This document shows, piece by piece, positions 1 to 10,823 of a DNA stretch of 28,738 nt. Numbering within the stretch: the first letter of the stretch is position 1; every line of letters starts with the position of its first letter. Under the pieces are notes generated by a model. The model ran no database searches. It saw only the letters and a program-made list of their open reading frames with translations, and was not told the DNA's origin. The stretch is from contig NEEC01000334.1 of NCBI GenBank assembly GCA_002189035.1, positions 1-28,738 on the forward strand, in the 5' to 3' direction. Both the position numbers and the translations under genes were made by a program. Source of the stretch: Utricularia gibba (taxonomy: Eukaryota; Streptophyta; Magnoliopsida; Lamiales; Lentibulariaceae).

Positions 1-120
1 CCGAGCTCGACTCGACCTCCTGCTCGATACCGTTGCCCCACGAGAGCGCCTTATCAAATATAAAGCATGCGGTTGAGAAAACCATTTTGGGTGCTCATGA
101 ATCCTAACTTCAATAACTGC
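1..120 (+). repeat. Partial monomer at the left edge
   Basis: The window opens inside h2 at the ccgagctcgactcgacc segment and runs into h1 up to the first anchor. The segment holds the gcgccttatc, gcatgcggttg and tgaatcc variants. No junction with unique DNA is visible, so the array extends further left. Confidence 0.95.
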
Positions 121-1963
121 ATCACGATTTTCGTCGAGTAGGACCCGATGTGGCAAAGGAGTCAGACCGAACCTTGGTCAGAACGAAGTTCCAAAAGACA
201 TCACCCGCCCAGAAACGACAAGCTTTTCCTTGAGAAACCATGTAGGCAGCCTATTAAAACCAACGTTAATAAATGCATCAATTTTTTTGCCGGCTACAAA
301 TGACTCTGGGCGAGCTCGACTCGACCTGCCGATACCGTTGCCCCACGAGAGCGCCTCCTCAAATACAAAGCATGCGATTGAGAAAACATTTTGGGTGCTC
401 ATGAAATCCTAACTTCAATAACTGCATCACGATTTTCGTCGAGTAGGACCGATTTGGCAAAGGAGTCAGACCGAACCTTGGGTCAGAACGAAGTTCACAA
501 CGACATCACCGCCCAAAAACGACAAGCTTTTCCTTGAGAAAACATTGAGGCAGCCTATTAAAACCAACGTTAATAAATGCATCAATTTTTTGCCGAGCTA
601 CAATGACTATGGGCCGAGCTCGACTCGACCCTGCTCGATACCGTTGCCCCACGAGAGCCCTTATCAAATATAAAGCATGCGGTTGAGAAAACCATTTTGG
701 GTGCTCATGAATCCTAACTTCAATAACTGCATCACGATTTTCGTCGAGTAGGACCCGATGTGGCAAAGGAGTCAGACCGAACCTTGGTCAGAACGAAGTT
801 CCAAAAGACATCACCCGCCCAGAAACGACAAGCTTTTCCTTGAGAAACCATGTAGGCAGCCTATTAAAACCAACGTTAATAAATGCATCAATTTTTTTGC
901 AGGCTAAAATGACTCTGGGCGAGCCCGACTCGACCTTTTGCCCGATACCGTGCCCCACTAGAGCGCCTCCTCAAATATAAAGCATGCGATTGAGAAAACA
1001 TTTTGGGTGCTCATGAAATCCTAACTTCAATAACTGCATCACGATTTTCGTCGAGTAGGACCAGATGTGGCAAAGGAGTCAGACCGAACCTTGGGTCAGA
1101 ACGAAGTTCACAACGACATCACCCGCCCAAAAACGACAAGCTTTTCCTTGAGAAAACCATTGAGGCAGCCTATTAAAACCAACGTTAATAAATGCATCAA
1201 TTTTTTGCGGCTACAAATGACTATGGGCCCGAGCTCGACTCGACCTCCTGCTCGATACCGTTGCCCCACGAGAGCGCCTTCAAATATAAAGCATGCGGTT
1301 GAGAAAACCATTTTGGGTGCTCATGAATCCTAACTTCAATAACTGCATCACGATTTTCGTCGAGTAGGACCCGATGTGGCAAAGGAGTCAGACCGAACCT
1401 TGGTCAGAACGAAGTTCCAAAAGACATCACCCGCCCAGAAACGACAAGCTTTTCCTTGAGAAACCATGTAGGCAGCCTATTAAAACCCAACGTTAATAAA
1501 TGCATCAATTTTTTTGCAGCTAAAAATGACTCTGGGCGAGCCCGACTCGACCTTTGCCGATACCGTGCCCCACGAGAGCGCCTCCTCAAATATAAAGCAT
1601 GCGGTTGAGAAAACCATTTTGGGTGCTCATGAAATCCTAACTTCAATAACTGCATCACGATTTTCGTCGAGTAGGACCCGATTTGGCAAAGGAGACAGAC
1701 CGAACCTTGGGTCAGAACGAAGTTCACAACGACATCACCCGCCAAAAACGACAAGCTTTTCCTTGAGAAACCATTGAGGCAGCCTATTAAAACCAACGTT
1801 AATAAATGCATCAAGTTTTTTGCCGAGCTACAAATGACTATGGGCCCGAGCTCGACTCGACCTCCTGCTCGATACCGTTGCCCACGAGAGCCCTTATCAA
1901 ATATAAAGCATGCGGTTGAGAAAACCATTTTGGGTGCTCATGAATCCTAACTTCAATAACTGC
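121..1963 (+). repeat. Three consecutive C-B dimers
   Basis: Monomers starting at 121, 731 and 1347 are C type: gttccaaaagac and cagaaac at the start, an h2 eroded to gggcgagc, and a gaaatcc junction; the first two also have gcgattg. Monomers at 426, 1038 and 1654 are B1 type: gatttgg, agatgtgg or cgatttgg, then gttcacaacg, attgagg and gactatggg. The dimer period is 610, 616 and 617 bp. The last dimer is also the first half of the tetramer at 1347. Confidence 0.8.
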
Positions 1964-2580
1964 ATCACGATTTTCGTCGAGTAGGACCCGATGTGGCAAA
2001 GGAGTCAGACCGAACCTTGGTCAGAACGAAGTTCCAACGACATCACCCGCCCAAAACGACAAGCTTTTCCTTGAGAAAACCATGTAGGCAGCCTATTAAA
2101 ACCCAACGTTAATAATGCATCAAAGTTTTTTGCCGGCTACAAATGACTATGGGCCCGAGCTCGACTCGACCTCCTGCTCGATACCGTTGCCCACGAGAGC
2201 GCCTTATCAAATATAAAGCATGCGGTTGAGAAAACCATTTTGGGTGCTCATGAATCCTAACTTCAATAACTGCATCACGATTTTCGTCGAGTAGGACCCG
2301 ATGTGGCAAAGGAGTCAGACCGAACCTTGGTCAGAACGAAGTTCCAACGACATCACCCGCCCAGAAACGACAAGCTTTTCCTTGAGAAACCATGTAGGCA
2401 GCCTATTAAAACCAACGTTAATAAATGCATCAATTTTTTGCCGGGCTACAAATGACTCTGGGCCGAGCTCGACTCGACCTCCTGCTCGATACCGTTGCCC
2501 CACGAGAGCCTCCTCAAATATAAAGCATGCGGTTGAGAAAACCATTTTGGGTGCTCATGAATCCTAACTTCAATAACTGC
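1347..2580 (+). repeat. Higher-order tetramer, C-B1-B2-A (1234 bp, loose)
   Basis: C at 1347 has gggcgagcccgac and accgtgccc. B1 at 1654 has cgatttgg, gagacag and gttcacaacg. The B2-like monomer at 1964 has taataatgcatc and gactatggg but keeps gcgccttatc. A at 2274 has cagaaac, gccggg and gactctggg. The final A lacks the specific A1 markers. Confidence 0.6.
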
Positions 2581-2886
2581 ATCACGATTTTCGTCGAGTA
2601 GGACCCGATGTGGCAAAGGAGTCAGACCGAACCTTGGTCAGAACGAAGTTCCAACGACATCACCCGCCAAAACGACAAGCTTTTCCTTGAGAAACATGTA
2701 GGCAGCCTATTAAAGCCAACGTTAATAAATGCATCAATTTTTTTGCCGGGCTACAAATGACTCTGGCCCGAGCTCGACTCGACCTCCTGCTCGATACCGT
2801 TGCCCCACGAGAGTGCCTTATCAAATATAAAGCATGCGGTTGAGAAAACCATTTGGGTGCTCATGAATCCTAACTTCAATAACTGC
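2581..2886 (+). repeat. Single mosaic monomer between tetramers
   Basis: This monomer starts B-like (ccaacgac, ccaaaacgac) and becomes A-like in h2 (gccgggc, gactctgg). It carries the attaaagcc and gagtgcc variants that are common only in the right part of the window. Confidence 0.7.
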
Positions 2887-3148
2887 ATCACGATTTTCGT
2901 CGAGTAGGACCCGATGTGGCAAAGGAGTCAGACCGAACCTATGGTCAGAACGAAGTTCCAAAAGACATCACCCGCCCAGAAACGACAAGCTTTTCCTTGA
3001 GAAAATGTAGGCAGCCTATTAAAACCAACGTTAATAAATGCATCAATTTTTTTGCCGGGCTACAAATGACTCTGGGCCGAGCTCGACTCGACCTCCTGCT
3101 CGATACCGTTGCCCCACGAGAGCGCCTTATCAAATATAAAGCATGCGG

Positions 3149-3303
3149 TTGAGAAAACCATTTTGGGTGCTCATGAATCCTAACTTCAATAACTGCATCA
3201 CGATTTTCGTCGAGTAGGACCAGATGTGGCAGGAGTCAGACCGAACCTTGGGTCAGAACGAAGTTCCAACGACATCACCCGCCCAAAAACGACAAGCTTT
3301 TCC
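3149..3303 (+). repeat. Half-unit h1 of the monomer (representative copy, 155 bp)
   Basis: This copy runs from 'ttgagaaaaccat' to just before the next 'ttgagaaaaccat'. It contains in order ttgggtgctcatga, the nearly invariant 44-bp block, gtggcaaaggagtcag, gggtcagaacgaag and acgacaagcttttcc (with a HindIII site). It aligns co-linearly with h2 immediately downstream: the same 13-bp start, the same position of gcatca followed by a T-tract and then a c-gag motif, accgaacc against ctcgacc, ccaacgacatcacc against cccacgagagcgcc, and caaaaacgacaagc against caaatataaagc. By eye the first ~70 bp are about 60% identical; similarity is weaker after that. Confidence 0.85.
3178..3221 (+). other. Nearly invariant 44-bp block inside h1 (representative copy)
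   Basis: The block begins tcctaacttcaataactgc, continues through atcacgattttcgtcgag and ends taggacc. Reading all 94 copies I found two departures: loss of 'at' in cttcaaactgc near 17610, and loss of one T in cgatttcg near 19776. Flanking stretches vary in almost every monomer: gaatcc, gaaatcc, gacatcc, gatatcc or gatcc on the left, and cgatgtgg, agatgtgg, gatttgg or gattgg on the right. A bound protein, a nucleosome-positioning role or a preferred exchange tract could explain this. No known motif is assigned. Confidence 0.8.
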
Positions 3304-3459
3304 TTGAGAAAACCATGTAGGCAGCCTATTAAAACCAACGTTAATAAATGCATCAAGTTTTTTGCCGAGCTACAAATGACTATGGGCCCGAGCTCGACTC
3401 GACCTCCTGCTCGATACCGTTGCCCCACGAGAGCACCTTATCAAATATAAAGCATGCGG
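3304..3459 (+). repeat. Half-unit h2 of the monomer (representative copy, 156 bp)
   Basis: This copy runs from 'ttgagaaaaccatgtagg' to just before the next h1. It carries aacgttaataaatgcatcaa, a T-tract of six to nine bases, gccgagctac, gactatgggcccgagctcg, gctcgataccgttgcccc, cacgagagc and aaatataaagcatgcgg. It includes the short palindromes aacgtt, atgcat, gggccc, cgagctcg and gcatgc. This half carries most subfamily markers and most small deletions of the array, in contrast to h1. Confidence 0.85.
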
Positions 3460-4116
3460 TTGAGAAAACCATTTTGGGTGCTCATGAATCCTAACTTCAA
3501 TAACTGCATCACGATTTTCGTCGAGTAGGACCCGATGTGGCAAAGGAGTCAGACCGAACCTTGGTCAGAACGAAGTTCCAACGACATCACCCGCCCAAAA
3601 CGACAAGCTTTTCCTTGAGAAACCATGTAGGCAGCCTATTAAAACCAACGTTAATAAATGCATCAAGTTTTTTGCCGAGCTACAAATGACTATGGGCCCG
3701 AGCTCGACTCGACCTCCTGCTCGATACCGTTGCCCCACGAGAGCGCCTCCTCAAATATAAAGCATGCGGTTGAGAAAACCATTTTGGGTGCTCATGAATC
3801 CTAACTTCAATAACTGCATCACGATTTTCGTCGAGTAGGACCGATGTGGCAAAGGAGTCAGACCGAACCTTGGGTCAGAACGAAGTTCCAACGACATCAC
3901 CGCCCAGAAACGACAAGCTTTTCCTTGAGAAACGTAGGCAGCCTATAAACCAACGTTAATAAATGCATCAATTTTTTTGCCGGGCTACAAATGACTCTGG
4001 CCCCTCGACTCGACCTCCTGCTCGATACCGTTGCCCACGAGAGTGCCTTATCAAATATAAAGCATGCGGTTGAGAAACCATTTTGGGTGCTCATGAATCC
4101 TAACTTCAATAACTGC

Positions 4117-5350
4117 ATCACGATTTTCGTCGAGTAGGACCCGATGTGGCAAAGGAGTCAGACCGAACCTTGGTCAGAACGAAGTTCCAAAAGACATCAC
4201 CCGCCCAGAAACGACAAGCTTTTCCTTGAGAAACTATGTAGGCAGCCTATAAAGCCGAACGTTAATAAATGCATCAATTTTTTTGCCGGGCTACAATGAC
4301 TCTGGGCCGAGCTCGACTCGACCTCTGCTCGATACCGTTGCCCCACGAGAGAGCCTCCTCAAATATAAAGCATGCGGTTGAGAAAACCATTTTGGGTGCT
4401 CATGAAATCCTAACTTCAATAACTGCATCACGATTTTCGTCGAGTAGGACCCGATTGGCAAAGGAGACAGACCGAACCTTGGTCAGAACGAAGTTCCAAC
4501 GACATCACCCGCCAAAAACGACAAGCTTTTCCTTGAGAAAACATGTAGGCAGCCTATTAAAACCAACGTTAATAAATGCATCAATTTTTTGCCGAGCTAC
4601 AAATGACTATGGGCCCGAGCTCGACTCGACCTCCTGCTCGATACCGTTGCCCCACGAGAGCCTTATCAAATATAAAGCATGCGGTTGAGAAAACCATTTT
4701 GGGTGCTCATGAATCCTAACTTCAATAACTGCATCACGATTTTCGTCGAGTAGGACCCGATGTGGCAAAGGAGTCAGACCGAACCTTGGTCAGAACGAAG
4801 TTCCAACGACATCACCCGCCCAAAAAACGACAAGCTTTTCCTTGAGAAAACCATGTAGGCAGCCTATTAAAACCAACGTTAATAAATGCATCAAGTTTTT
4901 TGCCGAGCTACAAATGACTATGGGCCCGAGCTCGACTCGACCTCCTGCTCGATACCGTTGCCCCACGAGAGTCCTCAAATATAAAGCATGCGGTTGAGAA
5001 AACCATTTTGGGTGCTCATGAATCCTAACTTCAATAACTGCATCACGATTTTCGTCGAGTAGGACCCGATGTGGCAAAGGAGTCAGACCGAACCTTGGGT
5101 CAGAACGAAGTTCCAACGACATCACCCGCCAAACGACAAGCTTTTCCTTGAGAAACCATGTAGGCAGCCTAATAAACCAACGTTAATAAATGCATCAATT
5201 TTTTTTTGCCGGCTACAAATGACTCTGGGCCCGAGCTCGACTCGACCTCCTGCTCGATACCGTTGCCCCACGAGAGTGCCTTATCAAATATAAAGCATGC
5301 GGTTGAGAAAACCATTTTGGGTGCTCATGAATCCTAACTTCAATAACTGC
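4117..5350 (+). repeat. Higher-order tetramer, A/C-B1-B2-A (1234 bp, loose)
   Basis: The first monomer has ccaaaagac, ataaagccg and a gaaatcc junction. The second has cgattgg and gagacag. The third is plain B ending in tcctc. The fourth (5042) is A-like with aataaacc, the longest T-tract in the array (nine T) and gagtgcc. The first copy shows the ataaagccg variant far from the region where it is common. Confidence 0.55.
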
Positions 5351-5635
5351 ATCACGATTTTCGTCGAGTAGGACCCGATGTGGCAAAGGAGTCAGACCGA
5401 ACCTTGGTCAGAACGAAGTTCCAAAAGACATCACCGCCAGAAACGACAAGCTTTTCCTTGAGAAACCATGTAGGCAGCCTATTAAAACCCAACGTTAATA
5501 AATGCATCAATTTTTTTGCCGGGCTACAAATGACTCTGGGCCGAGCTCGACTCGACCTTTGCCCCACTTCAAATATAAAGCATGCGGTGAGAAAACCATT
5601 TTGGGTGCTCATGAAATCCTAACTTCAATAACTGC
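5351..5635 (+). repeat. Shortest monomer (285 bp) with internal h2 deletions
   Basis: After ctcgacc the sequence jumps to tttgccccacttcaaat. Most of the cctgctcgatacc segment and the gagagcgcctta segment are missing, near 5557-5570. The first half and the invariant block are intact. The monomer is followed by a B1 monomer (agatttgg), as C monomers are. Confidence 0.85.
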
Positions 5636-8600
5636 ATCACGATTTTCGTCGAGTAGGACCAGATTTGGCAAAGGAGTCAGACCGAACCTTGGGTCAGAAC
5701 GAAGTTCACAACGACATCACCCGCCCAAAAACGACAAGCTTTTCCTTGAGAAAACCATCAGCCTATTAAAACCAACCGTTAATAAATGCATCAAGTTTTT
5801 TGCCGAGCTACAAATGACTATGGGCCCGAGCTCGACTCGACCTCCTACTCGATACCGTTGCCCCACGAGAGCACCTTATCAAATATAAAGCATGCGGTTG
5901 AGAAAACCATTTTGGGTGCTCATGATCCTAACTTCAATAACTGCATCACGATTTTCGTCGAGTAGGACCCGATGTGGCAAAGGAGTCAGACCGAACCTTG
6001 GTCAGAACGAAGTTCAACGACATCACCCGCCCAAAAACGACAAGCTTTTCCTTGAGAAACTGTAGGCAGCCTATTAAAACCAACGTTAATAAATGCATCA
6101 AGTTTTTTGCCGAGCTACAAATGACTCTGGGCCCGAGCTCGACTCGACCTCCTGCTCGATACCGTTGCCCCACGAGAGCCCTTCAAATATAAAGCATGCG
6201 GTTGAGAAAACCATTTTGGGTGCTCATGAATCCTAACTTCAATAACTGCATCACGATTTTCGTCGAGTAGGACCCGATGTGGCAAAGGAGTCAGACCGAA
6301 CCTTGGTCAGAACGAAGTTCCAAAAGACATCACCCGCCCAGAAACGACAAGCTTTTCCTTGAGAAACCATGTAGGCAGCCTATTAAAACCAACGTTAATA
6401 AATGCATCAATTTTTTTGCAGGCTAAAAATGACTCTGGGCGAGCTCGACTCGACCTTTGCTCGATACCGTTGCCCCACGAGAGCGCCTTCAAATATAAAG
6501 CATGCGGTTGAGAAAACATTTTGGGTGCTCATGAAATCCTAACTTCAATAACTGCATCACGATTTTCGTCGAGTAGGACCAGATGTGGCAAAGGAGACAG
6601 ACCGAACCTTGGGTCAGAACGAAGTTCACAACGACATCACCCGCCCAAAAACGACAAGCTTTTCCTTGAGAAAACCATGTAGGCATATTAAACCCAACGT
6701 TAATAAATGCATCAAGTTTTTTGCCGAGCTACAAATGACTGGGCCCGAGCTCGACTCGACCTCCTGCTCGATACCGTTGCCCCACGAGAGCCCTTCAAAT
6801 ATAAAGCATGCGGTTGAGAAAACCATTTTGGGTGCTCATGAAATCCTAACTTCAATAACTGCATCACGATTTTCGTCGAGTAGGACCCGATGTGGCAAAG
6901 GAGTCAGACCGAACCTTGGTCAGAACGAAGTTCAACGACATCACCGCGCAAAACGACAAGCTTTTCCTGAGAAACCATGTAGGCAGCCTATAAACCAACG
7001 TTAATAAATGCATCAATTTTTTGCGGGCTACAAATGACTCTGGGCGAGCCGACTCGACCTCCTGCCCGATACCGTGCCCCACGAGAGCGCCTCCTCAAAT
7101 ATAAAGCATGCGGTTGAGAAAACATTTTGGGTGCTCATGAATCCTAACTTCAATAACTGCATCACGATTTTCGTCGAGTAGGACCAGATGTGGCAAAGGA
7201 CAGACCGAACCTTGGGTCAGAACGAAGTTCACAACGACATCACCCGCCCAAAACGACAAGCTTTTCCTTGAGAAACCATGTAGGCAGCCTATAAAACCAA
7301 CGTTAATAAATGCATCAAGTTTTTTGCCGAGCTACAAATGACTATGGGCCGAGCTCGACTCGACCTCCTGCTCGATACCGTTGCCCCACGAGAGCCCTCA
7401 AATATAAAGCATGCGGTTGAGAAAACCATTTTGGGTGCTCATGAATCCTAACTTCAATAACTGCATCACGATTTTCGTCGAGTAGGACCCGATGTGGCAA
7501 AGGAGTCAGACAGAACCTTGGTCAGAACGAAGTTCCAACGACATCACCCGCCAGAAACGACAAGCTTTTCCTTGAGAAACTATGTAGGCAGCCTATTAAA
7601 ACCAACGTTAATAAATGCATCAATTTTTTGCCGGGCTACAAATGACTCTGGGCCGAGCTCGACTCGACCTCCTGCTCGATACCGTTGCCCCACGAGAGCG
7701 CCTTATCAAATATAAAGCATGCGGTTGAGAAAACCATTTTGGGTGCTCATGAATCCTAACTTCAATAACTGCATCACGATTTTCGTCGAGTAGGACCGAT
7801 GTGGCAAAGGAGTCAGACCGAACCTTGGGTCAGAACGAAGTTCAAAGACATCACCCGCCCAAAAACGACAAGCTTTTCTTGAGAAACCATGTAGGCAGCC
7901 TATTAAAACCAACGTTAATAAATGCATCAAGTTTTTTGCCGAGCTACAAATGACTATGGGCCCGAGCTCGACTCGACCTCCTGCTCGATACCGTTGCCCC
8001 ACGAGAGCGCCTCCTCAAATAAAAGCATGCGGTTGAGAAAACCATTTTGGGTGCTCATGAAATCCTAACTTCAATAACTGCATCACGATTTTCGTCGAGT
8101 AGGACCCGATGTGGCAAAGGAGTCAGACCGAACCTTGGTCAGAACGAAGTTCCAACGACATCACCCGCCCAAAACGACAAGCTTTTCCTGAGAAAACCAT
8201 GTAGGCAGCCTATTAAAACCAAACGTTAATAAATGCATCAAGTTTTTTGCCGAGCTACAAATGACTATGGGCCCGAGCTCGACTCGACCTCCTGCTCGAT
8301 ACCGTTGCCCCACGAGAGCGCCTCCTCAAATATAAAGCATGCGGTTGAGAAAACCATTTTGGGTGCTCATGAATCCTAACTTCAATAACTGCATCACGAT
8401 TTTCGTCGAGTAGGACCCGATGTGGCAAAGGAGTCAGACCGAACCTTGGGTCAGAACGAAGTTCCAACGACATCACCCGCCAGAAACGACAAGCTTTTCC
8501 TTGAGAAACTATGTAGGCAGCCTATAAAACCAACGTTAATAAATGCATCAATTTTTTGCCGGCTACAAATGACTCTGGGCCGAGCTCGACTCGACCTCCT

Positions 8601-9611
8601 GCTCGATACCGTTGCCCACGAGAGCCTTCAAATATAAAGCATGCGGTTGAGAAAATTTTGGGTGCTCATGAATCCTAACTTCAATAACTGCATCACGATT
8701 TTCGTCGAGTAGGACCCGATGTGGCAAAGGAGTCAGACCGAACCTTGGTCAGAACGAAGTTCCAACGACATCACCCGCCCAAAAACGACAAGCTTTTCCT
8801 TGAGAAACCATGTAGGCAGCCTATTAAAACCAACGTTAATAAATGCATCAATTTTTTGCCGGGCTAAAATGACTCTGGGCCCGAGCTCGACTCGACCTCC
8901 TGCTCGATACCGTTGCCCCACGAGACCTTATCAAATATAAAGCATGCGGTTGAGAAAACCATTTTGGGTGCTCATGAATCCTAACTTCAATAACTGCATC
9001 ACGATTTTCGTCGAGTAGGACCGATGTGGCAAAGGAGTCAGACCGAACCTTGGGTCAGAACGAAGTTCACAACGACATCACCCGCCCAAAAACGACAAGC
9101 TTTTCCTTGAGAAAACTATGTAGGCAGCTATTAAAACCAACGTTAATAAATGCATCAAGTTTTTTGCCGAGCTACAAATGACTCTGGGCCCGAGCTCGAC
9201 TCGACCTCCTGCTCGATACCGTTGCCCCACGAGAGCGCCTTATCAAATATAAAGCATGCGGTTGAGAAAACCATTTTGGGTGCTCATGAATCCTAACTTC
9301 AATAACTGCATCACGATTTTCGTCGAGTAGGACCCGATGTGGCAAAGGAGTCAGACCGAACCTTGGGTCAGAACGAAGTTCCCAACGACATCACCCGCCC
9401 AGAAACGACAAGCTTTTCCTTGAGAAACTATGTAGGCAGCCTATTAAACCAACGTTAATAAATGCATCAATTTTTTGCCTACAAATGACTGGCCCGAGCT
9501 CGACTCGACCTCCTGCTCGATACCGTTGCCCCGAGAGCGCCTTATCAAATATAAAGCATGCGGTTGAGAAAACCATTTTGGGTGCTCATGAATCCTAACT
9601 TCAATAACTGC
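5351..9611 (+). repeat. Irregular stretch of 14 monomers with mixed subtype order
   Basis: The order as read is C-like (5351), B1 (5636), B (5945), C (6250), B1 (6556), C (6863), B1 (7161), A1 (7465, gtcagacag), B (7773), B (8082), A (8393), mixed (8692), B2-like (8998, gcagctatt) and A1-like (9310, gttcccaacg). Two C-B1 dimers at 6250-7464 are clear. The tetramer phase is lost here, and several monomers are short (285 bp at 5351, 298 bp at 6863, 299 bp at 8393). Confidence 0.65.
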
Positions 9612-10823
9612 ATCACGATTTTCGTCGAGTAGGACCCGATGTGGCAAAGGAGTCAGACCGAACCTTGGTCAGAACGAAGTTCCAAAAGACATCACCCGCC
9701 CAGAAACGACAAGCTTTTCCTTGAGAAACATGTAGGCAGCCTATTAAAACCAACGTTAATAAATGCATCAATTTTTTTGCGGCTACTCTGGCGAGCTCGA
9801 CTCGACCTATACCGTGCCCCAGAGCGCCTCCTCAAATATAAAGCATGCGATTGAAAAACATTTTGGGTGCTCATGAAATCCTAACTTCAATAACTGCATC
9901 ACGATTTTCGTCGAGTAGGACCGATTTGGCAAAGGAGTCAGACCGAACCTTGGTCAGAACGAAGTTCCAACGACATCACCGCCCAAAAACGACAAGCTTT
10001 TCCTTGAGAAAACCATGTAGGCAGCCTATTAAAAACGTTAATAAATGCATCAAGTTTTTTTGCCGAGCTACAAATGACTATGGGCCCGAGCTCGACTCGA
10101 CCTCCTGCTCGATACCGTTGCCCCACGAGAGCACCTTATCAAATATAAAGCATGCGGTTGAGAAAACCATTTTGGGTGCTCATGAATCCTAACTTCAATA
10201 ACTGCATCACGATTTTCGTCGAGTAGGACCGATTGGCAAAGGAGTCAGACCGAACCTTGGGTCAGAACGAAGTTCACAACGACATCACCCGCCAAAAACG
10301 ACAAGCTTTTCCTTGAGAAAACAATGTAGGCGCTATTAAAACCCAACGTTAATAATGCATCAAGTTTTTTGCCGAGCTACAAATGACTATGGGCCCGAGC
10401 TCGACTCGACCTCCTGCTCGATACCGTTGCCCCACGAGAGCGCCTCCTCAAATAAAAGCATGCGGTTGAGAAAACCATTTTGGGTGCTCATGATCCTAAC
10501 TTCAATAACTGCATCACGATTTTCGTCGAGTAGGACCCGATGTGGCAAAGGAGTCAGACAGAACCTTGGGTCCGAACGAAGTTCCAACGACATCACCCGC
10601 AGAAACGACAAGCTTTTCCTTGAGAAACTATGTAGGCAGCCTAATAAAGCCGAACGTTAATAAATGCATCAATTTTTTTTGCCGGGCTACAAATGACTCT
10701 GGGCCGAGCTCGACTCGACCTCCTGCTCGATACCGTTGCCCCACGAGAGCGCCTTATCAAATATAAAGCATGCGGTTGAGAAAACCATTTTGGGTGCTCA
10801 TGAATCCTAACTTCAATAACTGC
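9612..10823 (+). repeat. Higher-order tetramer, C-B1-B2-A1 (1212 bp, clear)
   Basis: C at 9612 is only 286 bp, with losses at ggctactctgg, cctataccg and ccagagc, plus gcgattg. B1 at 9898 has gatttgg and gcacc. B2 at 10206 has gtaggcgctatt, taataatgcatc, cctcctc and a gatcc junction. A1 at 10513 has gtcagacag, gggtccg, aactatgtagg and taataaagccg. The short C monomer accounts for the reduced total length. Confidence 0.8.

Larger units (their letters stand above)
2887..4116 (+). repeat. Higher-order tetramer, A-B1-B2-A (1230 bp, loose)
   Basis: The monomer at 2887 is A2-like, with ctatggtcag and ccaaaagac. The one at 3197 is B1-like, with agatgtgg and a shortened ggcaggagtcag. The one at 3508 is B with cctcctc. 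The one at 3818 is A with a 299-bp length, having lost bases around gtaggc and in ggcccctcgac. The A at 2887 stands where a C is expected, and its h2 is not eroded. Confidence 0.55.

Noticed and set aside
1404-1928. The longest open frame (174 codons, minus strand) and many similar frames of 60-150 codons on both strands
   Set aside because: They are by-products of a repeat whose units are sometimes a multiple of three long. Frames shift with each indel, starts and stops fall at arbitrary repeat positions, and no family, signal peptide or plausible domain is recognisable. The peptide repeated in many frames simply translates the conserved h1 block.
3197-3222. Possible CENP-B box in ttcgtcgagtaggacc
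   Set aside because: Compared with the established core nTTCGnnnnAnnCGGGn it keeps TTCG but only about five of nine essential positions, lacking the A and most of CGGG.
3226-3264. RNA polymerase III A-box-like tggcaaaggag followed by gggtcagaac or gggtccgaac, suggesting a tRNA-derived origin
   Set aside because: The A-box pattern fits, but the B-box candidate has several mismatches, the spacing (~15 bp) is much shorter than usual, and no tRNA cloverleaf or terminator can be drawn. Probably coincidental.
3262-3278. Reverse-strand CENP-B-like stretch around gttccaacgacat
   Set aside because: Nine contiguous bases (ttccaacga) match the human box on the reverse strand, but the required CCCG side is absent (acgaa instead). 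The stretch is also altered in A1, A2 and B1 monomers.
3350-3400. Short palindromes (atgcat, gggccc, cgagctcg) as a transcription terminator or cruciform
   Set aside because: They are 6-8 bp perfect palindromes without loops or longer stems, and no gene lies upstream. They are useful as restriction sites only.
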